Below are positions 1 to 10,603 of a stretch of 25,807 bases of DNA, piece after piece. The notes under the pieces are model-generated. The model did not search any database. It had not been told where the DNA came from and was given only the letters and a program-made list of their open reading frames with translations. The stretch is from Hamiltosporidium magnivora. Taxonomy: Eukaryota; Microsporidia; Dubosqiidae. Location: positions 1 to 25,807 of the forward strand of contig PITI01000066.1 in the NCBI GenBank assembly GCA_004325065.1. The letters are read 5' to 3'. A program made the translations under genes and the position numbers. How positions within the stretch are numbered: the first letter of the stretch is position 1; every line of letters starts with the position of its first letter.

Positions 1-22
1 TAAATGGTTTTATTTTTTATAT

Positions 23-323
23 CTCCCAGGCGCCAAGTTTTATAACCCGAATGAGCAAGGCAAGATTTTCATGCTTTTGATGGCAATTACCTCATGTTCA
101 ACTGCGGTCTGCAATCTGGTTACATAAAAAACTACAAATAAATTTGTAGAAAAAGTTTCTCCTTTTCTTAGACCTCTCCTCCTCATAACAACTCCCATGG
201 AACAACCGAAGATGTAGTGTGGTTGTATTCCCACCAAAAATCCAAACAATGACCTCACACCAGTTCCATACACCCATTGCCAAGCAGAAGGTTTTTAAAG
301 TCTTATTCACCTTCTACCACAAG
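23..323 (-). repeat. Dispersed ~300-bp repeat, left copy (inverted relative to right end)
   Basis: Read on the minus strand, this segment matches 25503-25807 on the plus strand almost base for base, at roughly 90% identity by eye. Its outer boundary, CTCCCAGGCGCCAAG at 23-37, is the exact reverse complement of the last 15 bases of the window. It is visibly richer in G+C than the surrounding DNA. One frame is open in both copies (about 60-77 codons, sharing the motif RRGLR), but several of the few differences between copies change the amino acid, so I read it as a non-coding repeat rather than a gene. The family is unknown to me; a terminal or internal part of a transposable element is the likeliest explanation. 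Confidence 0.85.
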
Positions 324-1668
324 TTTGTTATTATAAATTAAACTTTCAAAATGTGCATATGAAATCTATACCTATAAAGTATAGAATAGACACAAAAAGT
401 GTCATTTAAATCACAATGTGCATGAGGCCTGAAGAGTTTAACGTCGATTAGTTTTCAAAACCCATAGTTTGATATAATTAATTTAAATAATTATAATCGT
501 ATGGTCGAAAATATCCAAAATATACGATTTTTATGTGTTATCTCAAAAAGTAGAACGGCTCGTGTTGATGATATTTCTGGTATTTGTTAGTATAAGCATA
601 AGGAATTGGCTTTTTTTTGATTTTTTCAATATCAAGCCGAAGGAATTTTGTCTAATATTTGAATTGACGTTTCGAAGCTTGTATTTTTTTTCGAATTTTT
701 TCTCCGAAATTTTTTTACTTTTACGATATTTTTCTAAGAGATTTATGTGTTCGGCTATGCAGGTAAATAGAATAATAGCTCAATGAGAAAAACAATCAAA
801 TCACTCGCAATTTTTATCCTACTTAATTTATTTTTACGCCTTATTGTGATATTTTGTAACTCATCGATATTTACGGTCAATTTACATTTCTAATTGTGAT
901 ATGTAAAGATATTTAAGCTTTTTTCGCCCACCAATCCCTTGCTTAGCACAAAAAAAAAGTTGAGGCCATATGTTTGTTATCTGTTGCAGAATTTCTATAG
1001 TCTGCCTTATGAATAACTAGGTTTCTTCTGGAATGAGTTAGGTGCAAAATTTTGTCATATATAAGATATATCGCATACTGTGACTTAAAATGATAAAAAA
1101 AAGGTATTTGCGGAGACATTAAGGGATTATTAAAGTCTATGGTTTTTTGTCCTGTATACGTTAGTTCAATTATGGTTTGATTTTTTTACCGCGTCATAAA
1201 CAGATTAAGAACTTAGATGTTCAACTTAAAGATTTTTCTACTTTATTTTCATTGTAACTCACCTTGGCAGCGTATATGCGGGGTTACATTTTTTTATTGT
1301 AGGCTATTTTTCGATATCCACTTTTCTTTAAATTTGCCACATTTTTAAATATGGAAAGAGAAAAAATTGCATTATTAAGAACCAATTCATTTTCCAGAAC
1401 TTGTTTCGAACCTTTAGGTTTTTTAGATTATAGTTCTACCAGAAAAAGCAAAAAAATAATATAAAAACCAAATATCGTAACTACAAATACCAGGGTATAA
1501 AACTAAAATATATAAACGCACATTTTTTAAACCGAGATATAATTCATTTGTGAAAGTTAATGAGGCGATTTGACAAGAAAGTAATTTATAGTTGGAAGTA
1601 TAAAACAAAAAAGGTTATAAAATTAGACTCAATAATAAAATAACTTTTAAAAATAATCAGGAAAAATT
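324..1668. other. AT-rich spacer without an intact gene
   Basis: There is no convincing gene here. The longest plus-strand frame (535-786) opens with GTG, is dominated by Phe/Leu/Ile and is no longer than chance allows at this base composition. A weakly protein-like frame with two internal stops lies at 1123-1302 and is discussed as a possible retroelement scrap. Confidence 0.6.
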
Positions 1669-3687
1669 TTAGCCAGAAATAGCATCATTAAGTTCAATTT
1701 TTCGTTTTAACATTACAGTTAAAATTTCCTTAAGTTTTTCCAATTTGACCATCCCGTGTCCTCGGATATTAACTGAGGCTTCTTGAACTTCTTTATCCCC
1801 AACGATGCAAATAACGGAATAATGACTCGTTTCTGCACGTAAAACTTTTTTTGACACACTTAAATCTGAATCATCAACAAAAACATGAAATTCAGAAAGA
1901 TTTTCTTTTATGGAATCGCAATAACTTAATATCTTAGAAGAAGATGACTCACTTTGCATATTATTGACATTTTCGGATTTGACAACAGAAATGATGCAAA
2001 TTTGTCTATAGTTTAACCAAAAAGGTAATTTATCAAAGTGCTCTATCAAAACCGCCATCATTCGTTCTACACTTCCTAAAATTGCCCTGTGAATCATTAC
2101 AGGTGACTCCATTTTGCCTTCCTTGCTTCGATATTTCAAATTGAAACGAATAGGCAACTGAAAATCTAACTGTATTGTAGCGCATTGATGCTGTCGGCCG
2201 TATCCGTCATATAAAACGATATCAATTTTGGGGCCATAAAAAGCACCATCACCTTCATTTATTGTATAGTCTCTGCCTTCTAATGCTCTAATTAACATAT
2301 TTTCTGCTTCGTCCCAATCTGAAATATTTCCTATAAATTTTTCAGGTCTCGTACTCAATTTTAAATCGTATGAAAACTTCAAAATGCTATAAACGCTGTC
2401 AAGAAAATCTAAAACACCTCTGATCTCACCCTCTACTTGTTGTAACATACAAAATATATGTGAATCGTCTTGACTAAATTTTCTTACACGAGTGAGACCT
2501 GTTAGAGTTCCACTCAGTTCGTTTCTATGCAAAACACCGAAATCAGCAAGTCTCAACGGCAAATCCCGATAACTACGATCGGTTTGTCTGAAATACAAAC
2601 AATGTGCAGGGCAATTCATAGGCTTTAACGCATAGTTATTGTGACAATTTGAAAAATCAGATTGCCCGTTCAACTCTCCACAGTTATTCGCCTCATCGAC
2701 TTCCTTTGAAACAGAATCTCCCCCATTGACACTCAAAAGAAACATATTTTCTTTATAATTTTGCAAATGACCAGATGTTTCCCATAACTCATTGCTATAA
2801 ATGACAGGCGTAATAATTTCACCGTAACCTCTCTTTTTATATTCTTCTCTAATATAATTAAGCAATGAATTGTAAGTAAAAGTACCACTGACAGTAAAAA
2901 ATGGAGATCCCGGAGAAAATCTTGAAACAAAAAATAAATCTGAATTTCGATGGTCTCTTTTCTTAGCTTTTACAATATTTCGATTGTATTCATCAAAATG
3001 TTGGAGTGAAGGAAAAGAAACACCATGAATACGTGTGAGCGATATTTTTGTCTTAAGAAAATATGCCGATCCATGATTTGTAACTTTAATTATTTTTATA
3101 TTATTTGTAAATAGAATATGTGGACCTGGACAAAGATCTACAAAATCATTTATACAATAAGCAGATAGAAGTTCATCTTCCTTACATTTCTTAATTGCTT
3201 CATCAATAAAATGTTTCTTAAAAATATTTTCTTTATATTTTTCTAATAGATCTTCTCGTTTGAAAAATTTTTGTTCGATTGGTGTTTTTTTAGAAATTAT
3301 TTCTTTCATTTTATTGTCGATTTGAAGATAATCATTGGTTGAAAATGTGTGATTTTTATCTAAAAGAACATCATAATAAAAACCTTGTGCGGTAGGAGGG
3401 CCAGCTGAGAGTTTGGCGTTTGGATATATTTGTAATATAGCATATCCTAATACGTGCGCACTCGAATGATAAAATACTTTTTTTCCTTCTGCATCGTCAA
3501 AGGTCAAGAATTTTATTTTTGTATTTTGAAAAAGAGGTGTGCTGAGAGGCAACAATTTTTCTTCTGATTGAGCTACAAGTACCTTTGGATGTTCTGAATT
3601 GTGCTCTTTTGAAATCTTAAAAGGCGTGACACCAGGTGGATAAATATATGTTTTAGAATCGAAAGTAATTTCTATATCTTTGGACAT
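1669..3687 (-). CDS. THS1: Threonyl-tRNA synthetase, cytosolic type
   Basis: This enzyme charges tRNA-Thr with threonine in the cytosol (class II aminoacyl-tRNA synthetase). The 672-residue product has the full eukaryotic/bacterial layout: a TGS-like N-terminus (about 1-65); the editing domain with HSSAH (H74, H78) and CPGPH (C186, H190), so proofreading residues are intact; motif 1 around 268-296; motif 2 including LHRNE (R388); and motif 3 with GSVER (R542). The zinc ligands C359, H410 and H533 are all present, followed by an anticodon-binding domain from about 555. Oddities are an insert of roughly 27 residues at 321-352 before the zinc-site cysteine, and MNCPAHC where the family almost always has MNCPGH. 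The ATG is supported by a CCCC run 6 bases upstream and by the family-typical N-terminus. It is a single exon and the neighbours are distant, so no operon. Product identity is very secure. Confidence 0.97.
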   Translation of the reverse strand: MSKDIEITFDSKTYIYPPGVTPFKISKEHNSEHPKVLVAQSEEKLLPLSTPLFQNTKIKFLTFDDAEGKKVFYHSSAHVLGYAILQIYPNAKLSAGPPTAQGFYYDVLLDKNHTFSTNDYLQIDNKMKEIISKKTPIEQKFFKREDLLEKYKENIFKKHFIDEAIKKCKEDELLSAYCINDFVDLCPGPHILFTNNIKIIKVTNHGSAYFLKTKISLTRIHGVSFPSLQHFDEYNRNIVKAKKRDHRNSDLFFVSRFSPGSPFFTVSGTFTYNSLLNYIREEYKKRGYGEIITPVIYSNELWETSGHLQNYKENMFLLSVNGGDSVSKEVDEANNCGELNGQSDFSNCHNNYALKPMNCPAHCLYFRQTDRSYRDLPLRLADFGVLHRNELSGTLTGLTRVRKFSQDDSHIFCMLQQVEGEIRGVLDFLDSVYSILKFSYDLKLSTRPEKFIGNISDWDEAENMLIRALEGRDYTINEGDGAFYGPKIDIVLYDGYGRQHQCATIQLDFQLPIRFNLKYRSKEGKMESPVMIHRAILGSVERMMAVLIEHFDKLPFWLNYRQICIISVVKSENVNNMQSESSSSKILSYCDSIKENLSEFHVFVDDSDLSVSKKVLRAETSHYSVICIVGDKEVQEASVNIRGHGMVKLEKLKEILTVMLKRKIELNDAISG

Positions 3688-3693
3688 ATTTGA

Positions 3694-3697
3694 GGGG
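3694..3697 (-). promoter_or_regulatory. CCC-like start-proximal signal of the ThrRS gene
   Basis: On the minus strand the sequence reads CCCC, six bases, then ATG. C-runs are rare in this AT-rich DNA. Microsporidian genes are known to carry CCC-like or GGG-like motifs just before the start codon, thought to mark transcription initiation with very short 5' UTRs. Confidence 0.6.
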
Positions 3698-6366
3698 ATT
3701 ATTCTGATATTTTAAAAATAAGAAATTATTAAAAAAATTTCTGTTTAAAACAGAAATAAATGATAAGAAGATAGTAAAATACAAATCCGGATATATATTT
3801 TGAAAAAAAAAATTTAGAGGAAAATATTGGTAGTTTAAAAAAATTTAGATATTAAAAATTCTTAAGAAAAAACTCAGAAAGTTGATATTCTTTATTCATT
3901 TAAATAAATTTTATTTATTCTTAAATATATCTATTCCACTACTAGCTTCATACCGAATAATACAAATTTTATTTCACTTATTCTGTATTTAATTCCGTTT
4001 AATATGCTTAATTTTTTATTTCTTCATCGGTTTTTTGATCGATGTTTTGGCTTTGCCAATAAATGTTACTATTCATTGCATTCATATTAGAAATCTCCTT
4101 AGATCATCATTACCTCTCTTATTATCTATTTTTTAAAAATAAAAAATATTTGTATATCTAGGTTACATAGTATCTTATATATTCTTAATGGCTCTTAAAT
4201 ATATTTGATTTCGAGAAAAAAACATTTTTCATCGATTATTAAAAATAATCTTAGCTTCACATCTAATAAAATCATTTAGTGTACTTCTCACTTTTGGCTT
4301 TTATTCCGAGTCTTTAATTTTTTTTTGATTTCCAAAGAAATTCGTTTTAGGAAATCTTTTATGTAATAATTCTAAACTATGGTCAAAATTATGTCACGAT
4401 ATTTTTAATTGAATTAATGATTTTTTTTAATATTATATCTCATATACGAATTAGAATTTGTAGATATTTTTAGTTCGATAAGTTAAATTTTAATTTAATG
4501 TATTTACGTTAGGATTTGAAATTTTTTTTTCAAAATTCTTTTACCCGATTTTCAAATAAATTTAGCTGATTATTTTTATTTTTGATAAAGACAAAGAATT
4601 TTTCTGATAATCATTGATTGCTTTTTCTAAGTTGTTTTTTAAACTTACATTACAGATTTTTGTTGAAAGACAAAAGAAAATATTTTGATTCTCAATGAAA
4701 TTTCGCATGCTTATTTCACATAATAATCGTGTATTTGTTATACAGAATAATAAAGAAATGGTTTTTTGTGTTACAAGATAGTATAAAACCAACGAATAAA
4801 CTGTTATATAATCTTAAAACCCAAGTTAAGTCTTATGTCTCCGTTTGCTGTGATTAAATATTTCTTTACAATGCACTTTGCCATTTTGATTGAATATTCT
4901 TTTAACATCCTCATTAAATTTTCTGACCAAATGAAATTAGATTATTTATATTTAAAAACATCATGATTACTGATCTTCTAATCTATGTTTATTCATATTT
5001 TTAAGAAAAGTTAACAGACACCTAAATATTATTCAGAAATTATATTCAAACTCTAAAATAGAATTTTATGAGACAGGAATTGATATATAAGCGGGTTTTG
5101 CATCTATTGATTAATATTAGTTCTTGATTGCTGCTGATACCATTCGAAATATACCAAAAAAATTACATCCGTGTTATTTTTTGAATTTTATTGATATAAA
5201 GTTTATCGATTATATTGAAGCAATGTTTTGGATAAGCATGCTATTGATGATTTATCGCAAAGCCTTAACACTTTTTTACTCGTGTTTGATTGCCCGACTA
5301 AATCCTTTAATTAGGCTTTTAAATAATATTTATTCGCTGACTTCTTTATCCATAGACCTTGCAAATTACTGTTCTATTTAGGGTGTATAACCATTAAGAA
5401 CACGGATCATTATTCTTGAATTTTTTATTGATTCATAGGCAATTTTGAATTGATAAGATTATGATTCACCTATTTTGAATTCAATTTCTTTCTTGTTTCC
5501 AAGTAGCTATATTCGAATGTTAAAAGTGTGCTAATCAATCCACCGTTTATTTTCTTAGCGGCTATAGCTCAAGGCTATATATGCTAGATTAGAAGAATTG
5601 ATTCATTAATAATGCAAACTCATAATCTGGAACATTTTTTTAACATGTACTTCTTGCAATATTTTCTCAAATATTTCTCTGGTTTTTATATATATATCAT
5701 ATTTAGAATTTAAGATATCATAAAGGCTGAGTTATACTTACAGTGTACAGAGTCAAATGTAGGACGACAAATTTAATTATATAAGCACAAATGATATCAT
5801 GCGACATTTATTGCCATAAAAGATCTTATTTTATGACCAATGCCATAGATTAGATTATTAACCGGCGATTACATATTATTTTACCATTATTATACTTTAT
5901 ATCCGCGCTTATTGTTTTCTAATTCAAGTAAAAAATCATTTAAATTGCTAAATATTAAACAATATCGATTCATTTTATAAAAATAGTCATATTAAATAAA
6001 AAAAATTCAAGGTTGTTCATAACTTAAAAACATATAAAGCGAAATATATTAGGTTGTTTAAAGTTTTTTTAAATAATCGAACTCTGTAAAATATTTTTTC
6101 AAATTATATTATAAATTTTATGAAATTAAAAATAATAAGTTTAAAAAATCGTAATTAAATGAAAAAACATCAATAAACAACGAACAAGTTAAAAATAACA
6201 GAATATGTAATATTGTAAAAAATAATATAAATGAAACTGTTTTGATCTAGAGGCCAAGGTAAATCGACCTCAAAAAAAACTTATATATCAGTTGAAAAAT
6301 GTGGTATATAAAAATCATAAATGAGAACTTAATACAATAAAAAAGAAGCCGGTTTTAATCAAAAAT
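3698..6366. other. AT-rich spacer, no gene recognised
   Basis: This is 2.7 kb of very AT-rich sequence. Open frames at 4562-4792 (-) and 5124-5381 (+, opening with TTG) are short, low in complexity and expected by chance. Neither has the C-run seen before the real genes. I saw no repeat, RNA gene or clear relic. Confidence 0.6.
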
Positions 6367-7704
6367 TTATAATTTTAATTCCTTTAAAACTCGATTTTTC
6401 AAAACATCATAGCACTCCAGTCTTGGTTCAATTTTTTTAAGTATTTCATACGATTTTTTATAATCAAAATTATACAGAAATAAATAAGCGCGGAATATTT
6501 CAAGTTTTGAATCGTAGGCTTTTAATATAAGCTTATTGTTTTCGAGTAAACGTATTTTTTCCAAAAAAATATTGAAAAAAATTTCATTTATAACCTTTTC
6601 TTCGTGAATTACACACATAATAAGTAAATAATTTTCCAAATTATGAAAATTTGCTTCAAAATAGCATTCTTGGAGCAATTTAAACGAAAAAATAAAGTCT
6701 TGTTTATAGAAAGCCATAATTCCCAATTCAGAAATCACTTTAAAATATGCAGGAGTTTTAATATATTCACTTTCTAAATATAAAGATTTGGATTTTTCAT
6801 ATTCATTTATTCTTAATAAATATAAAATATTGAAAGGAAAAATTTCATTTTCAATGATTTTATTATCATAAAAAAAAGAAAATTCAAGAGATTTTGATTT
6901 TGAAATTTCCAAAGAAATGCTTTCAGTTTTTTTCAATAAATCTCTACAGGAATCAAAATACGATTCATCTATTATATCAAATATTTTTACAATGTAAAAA
7001 TTTAAGTTTTCTGTAAATAATTTTTTTAAATCAATATTTTCATAGAACAAGGTATCGTGTTTAAAAAATATTTCTAAAAGAAAATTCATTACAATAAAAA
7101 TTTCTTTTAAAAGTTCTTTCTTCTTAGGTGTGTTTTCACTCTTTGTATTTGCTATCTCATTATTGAAAATACCAAGTAATGACAGATAAATTTTGGCAAG
7201 CTCTGAATCTTGTAAATTTTTACTTTTAGAAAGTTCAAATAAAGTTTCGATTTTGGTTTTGTAATTTTCAATTTCTAAAATTGCCAACAGTTTGTTTTCA
7301 AAAACCTCCGTTCTTTTCTCTTCGGTCTTAACAACTTCATCTTCTTTGATTGTATCTTCTTTTTCATATTTTTTTAAAATTTCATTCACTTGTCTTTTTA
7401 AACTGGCAGTAGATTTCTTTTCTTCTATAATTTGAAGAAAAAACCGCTTAAGAAAACGCGGAATATCGTTTTTAAATATATTTGAATTTTTTTTAAAAGT
7501 TTTTACAATATTTTCTGCCTGTTTGACAGAGAAATCTTCTTCGGCAGAAATTACCAACAGTTGCAGTTCATTTTTCTTTTTTTCCTTTTTGGATATTTTG
7601 TCCTTTTCTTCAGAAGAATCTTCATCAAAAAATGCTTTCTTTGTAATTTTTTTACTTTTTTCGTTTATTTCTTCATCATCAAAATCTTTAAAAAATTGTG
7701 ACAT
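6367..7704 (-). CDS. NIP1: eIF3 subunit c (NIP1)-like translation initiation factor, C-terminally short
   Basis: Likely subunit c of eukaryotic initiation factor 3, the scaffold that links the 40S ribosome to eIF1 and eIF5. The start MSQFF followed by an acidic/lysine-rich tail (1-45) mirrors the MSRFF start of eIF3c in yeast and animals. IPRFLKRFF (81-89) aligns with the conserved IPRFY-type segment of the N-terminal domain, and SELGIMAFYKQDF (325-337) with the QLGICAFRQG segment of the helical repeat region. At 445 residues it is about half the usual length and stops before the C-terminal PCI/winged helix. No continuation is visible in any frame just downstream. An in-frame extension upstream opens with TTG. 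I chose the ATG at 7704 because of the family N-terminus and a CCC run 10 bases before it. Composition is Lys/Glu/Phe/Ile-rich, as expected in AT-rich DNA. The assignment rests on motif recall, not a search. Confidence 0.72.
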   Translation of the reverse strand: MSQFFKDFDDEEINEKSKKITKKAFFDEDSSEEKDKISKKEKKKNELQLLVISAEEDFSVKQAENIVKTFKKNSNIFKNDIPRFLKRFFLQIIEEKKSTASLKRQVNEILKKYEKEDTIKEDEVVKTEEKRTEVFENKLLAILEIENYKTKIETLFELSKSKNLQDSELAKIYLSLLGIFNNEIANTKSENTPKKKELLKEIFIVMNFLLEIFFKHDTLFYENIDLKKLFTENLNFYIVKIFDIIDESYFDSCRDLLKKTESISLEISKSKSLEFSFFYDNKIIENEIFPFNILYLLRINEYEKSKSLYLESEYIKTPAYFKVISELGIMAFYKQDFIFSFKLLQECYFEANFHNLENYLLIMCVIHEEKVINEIFFNIFLEKIRLLENNKLILKAYDSKLEIFRAYLFLYNFDYKKSYEILKKIEPRLECYDVLKNRVLKELKL

Positions 7705-7714
7705 AAATTTATAT

Positions 7715-7717
7715 GGG
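7715..7717 (-). promoter_or_regulatory. CCC-like start-proximal signal of the eIF3c-like gene
   Basis: The minus strand reads TATCCC, then AT-rich sequence ending in AAATTT directly before the ATG. Both the CCC and the AAATTT-like stretch are of the type described upstream of microsporidian genes. It supports the ATG at 7704 over the upstream TTG. Confidence 0.55.
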
Positions 7718-8766
7718 ATAGATTTTAAAAAGCAAAAATATTTTGGAAATAAAAAACACCTAACCAATCAAATTTCTTCGACTTAACACATGTTTTAAAT
7801 TTGAAACGAACATAACGTAACAAAATGCTTGAGCTAGAAAATAAAAAAAAATATATTTAGTAATTACCGTACAGATAAGCTAATAATAAATCAAATAACC
7901 TTTTACAACCAAAACAATGCACACCTGTTTTCATACTTCTCTAGTAATAAGATAATGATCTGTTTAATTTTTTTATAAACAAATACATATGGCTTTGAAC
8001 TTACACATGTACAAATTTCATTGCTTCGTTTTTTCTAATAAGCTTTTCTATGCTAAAAATCACTCAAGTTATAAAACATATGAAGAATACCGTTTAAAAG
8101 AAATAGCTTAATCAATTGTATTTTTCATTCAAATTATAATCCGCTTAGAAATAGCCATAATTGTTTTGAAAACAATAAAAAATGTAATAAAACATTTAAA
8201 AAGCCACAAATGGTTAAGAATATTATTTCAATTAAATTTTTAAAAATTATTCATACAGCGGGAAAAACATAAAATAACAAGAACTTCGATATTAAAAAAT
8301 GTATATTCATAACCCACATATGCTTTTTAATAAAAACATGAACCGGAAAATTCTAAAGAAATCTTTTAGAAATAAACAAAAAAAAGTTTTAATTTTTAAT
8401 AGAGATGATCAGAATATGTTATGTGACTTAAAATGAATACTGGTGATGTTCAAAACAGACTATCTTTCTTTAAATGACACAAATGAATTAAAAACTTTAC
8501 AATTATTTTAATCCAATATAACTTAAAATTTTCATGAATATATGCTTAAAGTTGTAAAAAGCATGATTCATCGACCGAAAATTTCGATGCTTTTTTGAAA
8601 ATGCTTTATCCTGAAATTCAATAATTGTTAGATCTTCAAATTTGTATTTCATTACTGTTGAATCTATTCTATAACTAAATTAAATATAAAATGAAAAAAA
8701 AAATCAAAAAATGGTTTTTTTCAGGTGACCATCTTATAATGATTAACGAGTATGGAAAAATACTAA
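7718..8766. other. AT-rich spacer, nothing recognised
   Basis: No open frame worth calling and no RNA gene. The only structure noticed is a short inverted repeat near the right end, AAATGGTTTTT around 8709-8720 facing AAAAACCATTT at 8765-8775, of unknown meaning. Confidence 0.5.
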
Positions 8767-9156
8767 AAACCATTTGCTCGGTAACACCTATGTGAAATTG
8801 ATATAAAAATCGGTGAAAACATCTGGTGGAAGAGGAACCAATTTATATTAACAGACAAAGCTCTGGTAATTTTGAATTGAAAAATTTCAAAAGAAAAAAA
8901 TGTAAGTATAAAGAACTCTCTCGAAAATGGATTTTCTGGTGTAAAAAACAGACCAGAACTCATGGGATATGAAAGTAAGAGGTTTTAGGGAAAAAAAGAT
9001 ATGTGGCCGTTATAAGTCTGATTTCTCAAAACCGGCTTTTCGGAAAAAGAATTAGACTTAGAAAATACACAGACATTAGCCAGCGAAATAAAATTTTGGC
9101 GTTCTATCTGAAAATCCCCAACACCGGGATATAAAAGAGAACGAATTGGTAAATAA
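8767..9156 (+). pseudogene. Decayed reading frame, possible retroelement debris
   Basis: One plus-strand frame of about 129 codons has only six internal stops, where chance would give about eleven, and contains protein-like stretches such as ENTQTLASEIKFWRS near 9060-9110. The pattern of charged residues followed by an FW-R motif reminds me of the region before the reverse transcriptase domain in non-LTR elements, but there is no diagnostic motif. A 66-codon minus-strand frame (8763-8963), with CCC directly before its ATG, overlaps it; I treat that as coincidence. Confidence 0.25.
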
Positions 9157-10258
9157 GTAACTTTCTTATAATAGAGTTTGTAAATTTTTTGTTTATGTTC
9201 AAGTTTTGGAAAAAATAATTCGTAAAAACGAAATATTGTGACAAATATGGAATCAGAAGATTAAAAGACATTAAAATTTCTAGAAACTACTCGTTTGACA
9301 TGAACGTAATCAGAAAGATGGTTTTTTAAGCGACCAGACGATATACATCTAAAATGGTAATATATACGACAGATGTTGATAGTAAGATAGCAAAACAGAG
9401 TTTTTATCTCTATGCATCTTACTACTCACCTTAACTTAAAAAAAACCCATCTAATCGGAATATCGCGGAATTAATCTAGCACGAACCAAAAAATTCGCGT
9501 ATTAAATGGGATAAAATCTTTAATATCAAATGATTTTAAAGGTATTACGGAAATTCGGAAGTTAACGCAAATTATTTATGGGAAAAACTCAGACAGATCT
9601 TGTTGATACGCAAAATTACTCTGAAAATAATAACGGCTTTGTAAATTCTTACACATTTATATATAAATGCTAATTTCGTATCATGAAGGAGGTCACATAC
9701 TAAAAAAAAGAGTCAGCAGCAAGTATTGCTAACGCGTAAAAATCTTATTTTCTCGACATAACCGGAGTACTTATAAACAAAAATGGAAAAGTGTCAGCAA
9801 AAGAACTTGAAAAAAAGGTAAACCCCTGCTAAAAAATTTCATTTAATACCGAAAGACTAAGGTTCTCACAAAAAAGGGCATTTTTAGAGATTTAATCAAA
9901 GGATTGGGCCCAGGCTTGTAATAAATTCGAGAATATTTTCCTAAAAAAACATAAATGGATCTATATAAGCTTTACGGGCTTTTAAACGATCAGTATTTGA
10001 CAAAGTATTTGAAAGCCCTCAATGGTCGGGTTTTAGACGTCTCGTAGGCAAAACCGCTGTTAAATGGAATAAGATGCGATCTATAAAAGTTATTCTTTCA
10101 CCCTTTAAACCAAATGAATATTTTAAAGCATATATCAAACAACTATGGGTTCTTTTTGTATAATAAGGTAGATATTAATGGTAGTTTATCAAATAAAAAT
10201 ATTCTCGTAACAAGATTGCTTAAATATAGAGCAAAATATGGGGATAGTATTATAAATG
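9157..10258. other. Spacer with fragmented protein-like frames
   Basis: Base composition is less extreme than in other spacers, and short plus-strand fragments look like eroded coding sequence (for example around 9760-9820 and 9500-9620). Stops and frame changes are frequent and nothing is identifiable. It probably belongs to the same decayed element(s) as 8767-9156. Confidence 0.35.
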
Positions 10259-10330
10259 ATACTAACCGCCTAATGGTGAGAATATCGGAATTTACTTCCG
10301 AAGGGCCGGGTTCGATCCCGGGTCGGTACA
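10259..10330 (+). pseudogene. tRNA-derived sequence, degenerate
   Basis: Several tRNA parts are in the right order. There is a D-arm-like AATGGTGA with GG (10272-10279). The anticodon arm has a perfect 5-bp stem TCGGA/TCCGA (10285-10289, 10297-10301). The T-arm is CCGGG-TTCGAT-CCCGG (10306-10321), and a T-run at 10332-10335 could end Pol III transcription. The 3' acceptor strand GTCGGTA (10322-10328) pairs 6 of 7 with TACTAAC (10260-10266). Against function: the T-loop has 6 rather than 7 bases, the D stem is mispaired, and the formal anticodon would be TTA (reading UAA). The D-arm is loosely Asp-like. I read it as a dead tRNA copy or tRNA-derived element. Overlapping open frames on both strands are by-products. 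Confidence 0.5.
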
Positions 10331-10603
10331 CTTTTGTTTTCGCTCGGAAAGTTTGCTTGAGGCTGAAAACCTGACCAATCAAAAGAAAATTGTCTTTGCA
10401 ATGCCTAGAACTTGGCGAAGCTATAATTCATGGTTGGATTGTATTCCATCCGTAGGAAAGGAGCGGGCTATTAAATAAATAAAATAATAAATGATGTTAT
10501 ATGTTGTGAGCTTTCGCTAAAAATTAAATCTTGGTAATCTAGTACTAATGAAAGGAGATTTTATTTTCAAACACAAAAAAAAGCAATAAACTTGCTTTTA
10601 TTG

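Noticed and set aside
535..786. 83-codon plus-strand frame, hydrophobic
   Set aside because: Opens with GTG; Phe/Leu/Ile-rich; length within chance expectation for DNA this AT-rich; no C-run before a start.
5124..5381. 85-codon plus-strand frame
   Set aside because: Opens with TTG and has no start signal or domain.
7523..7786. 87-codon plus-strand Ser-rich frame
   Set aside because: Antisense shadow of the lysine/glutamate-rich N-terminus of the eIF3c-like gene.
8763..8963. 66-codon minus-strand frame with CCC directly before its ATG
   Set aside because: Short, Phe-rich, no domain, and it overlaps a plus-strand frame that looks more like eroded protein; the C-run may be chance. Transcript data could revive it.
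10259..10330. Functional suppressor tRNA reading UAA
   Set aside because: Six-base T-loop, broken D stem and an acceptor mismatch argue for a pseudogene; the genes here also use TAA and TGA as stops.
10143..10382. Open frame with RPGIEPG-type sequence
   Set aside because: Typical antisense translation of a tRNA T-arm; explained by the tRNA-derived sequence here.
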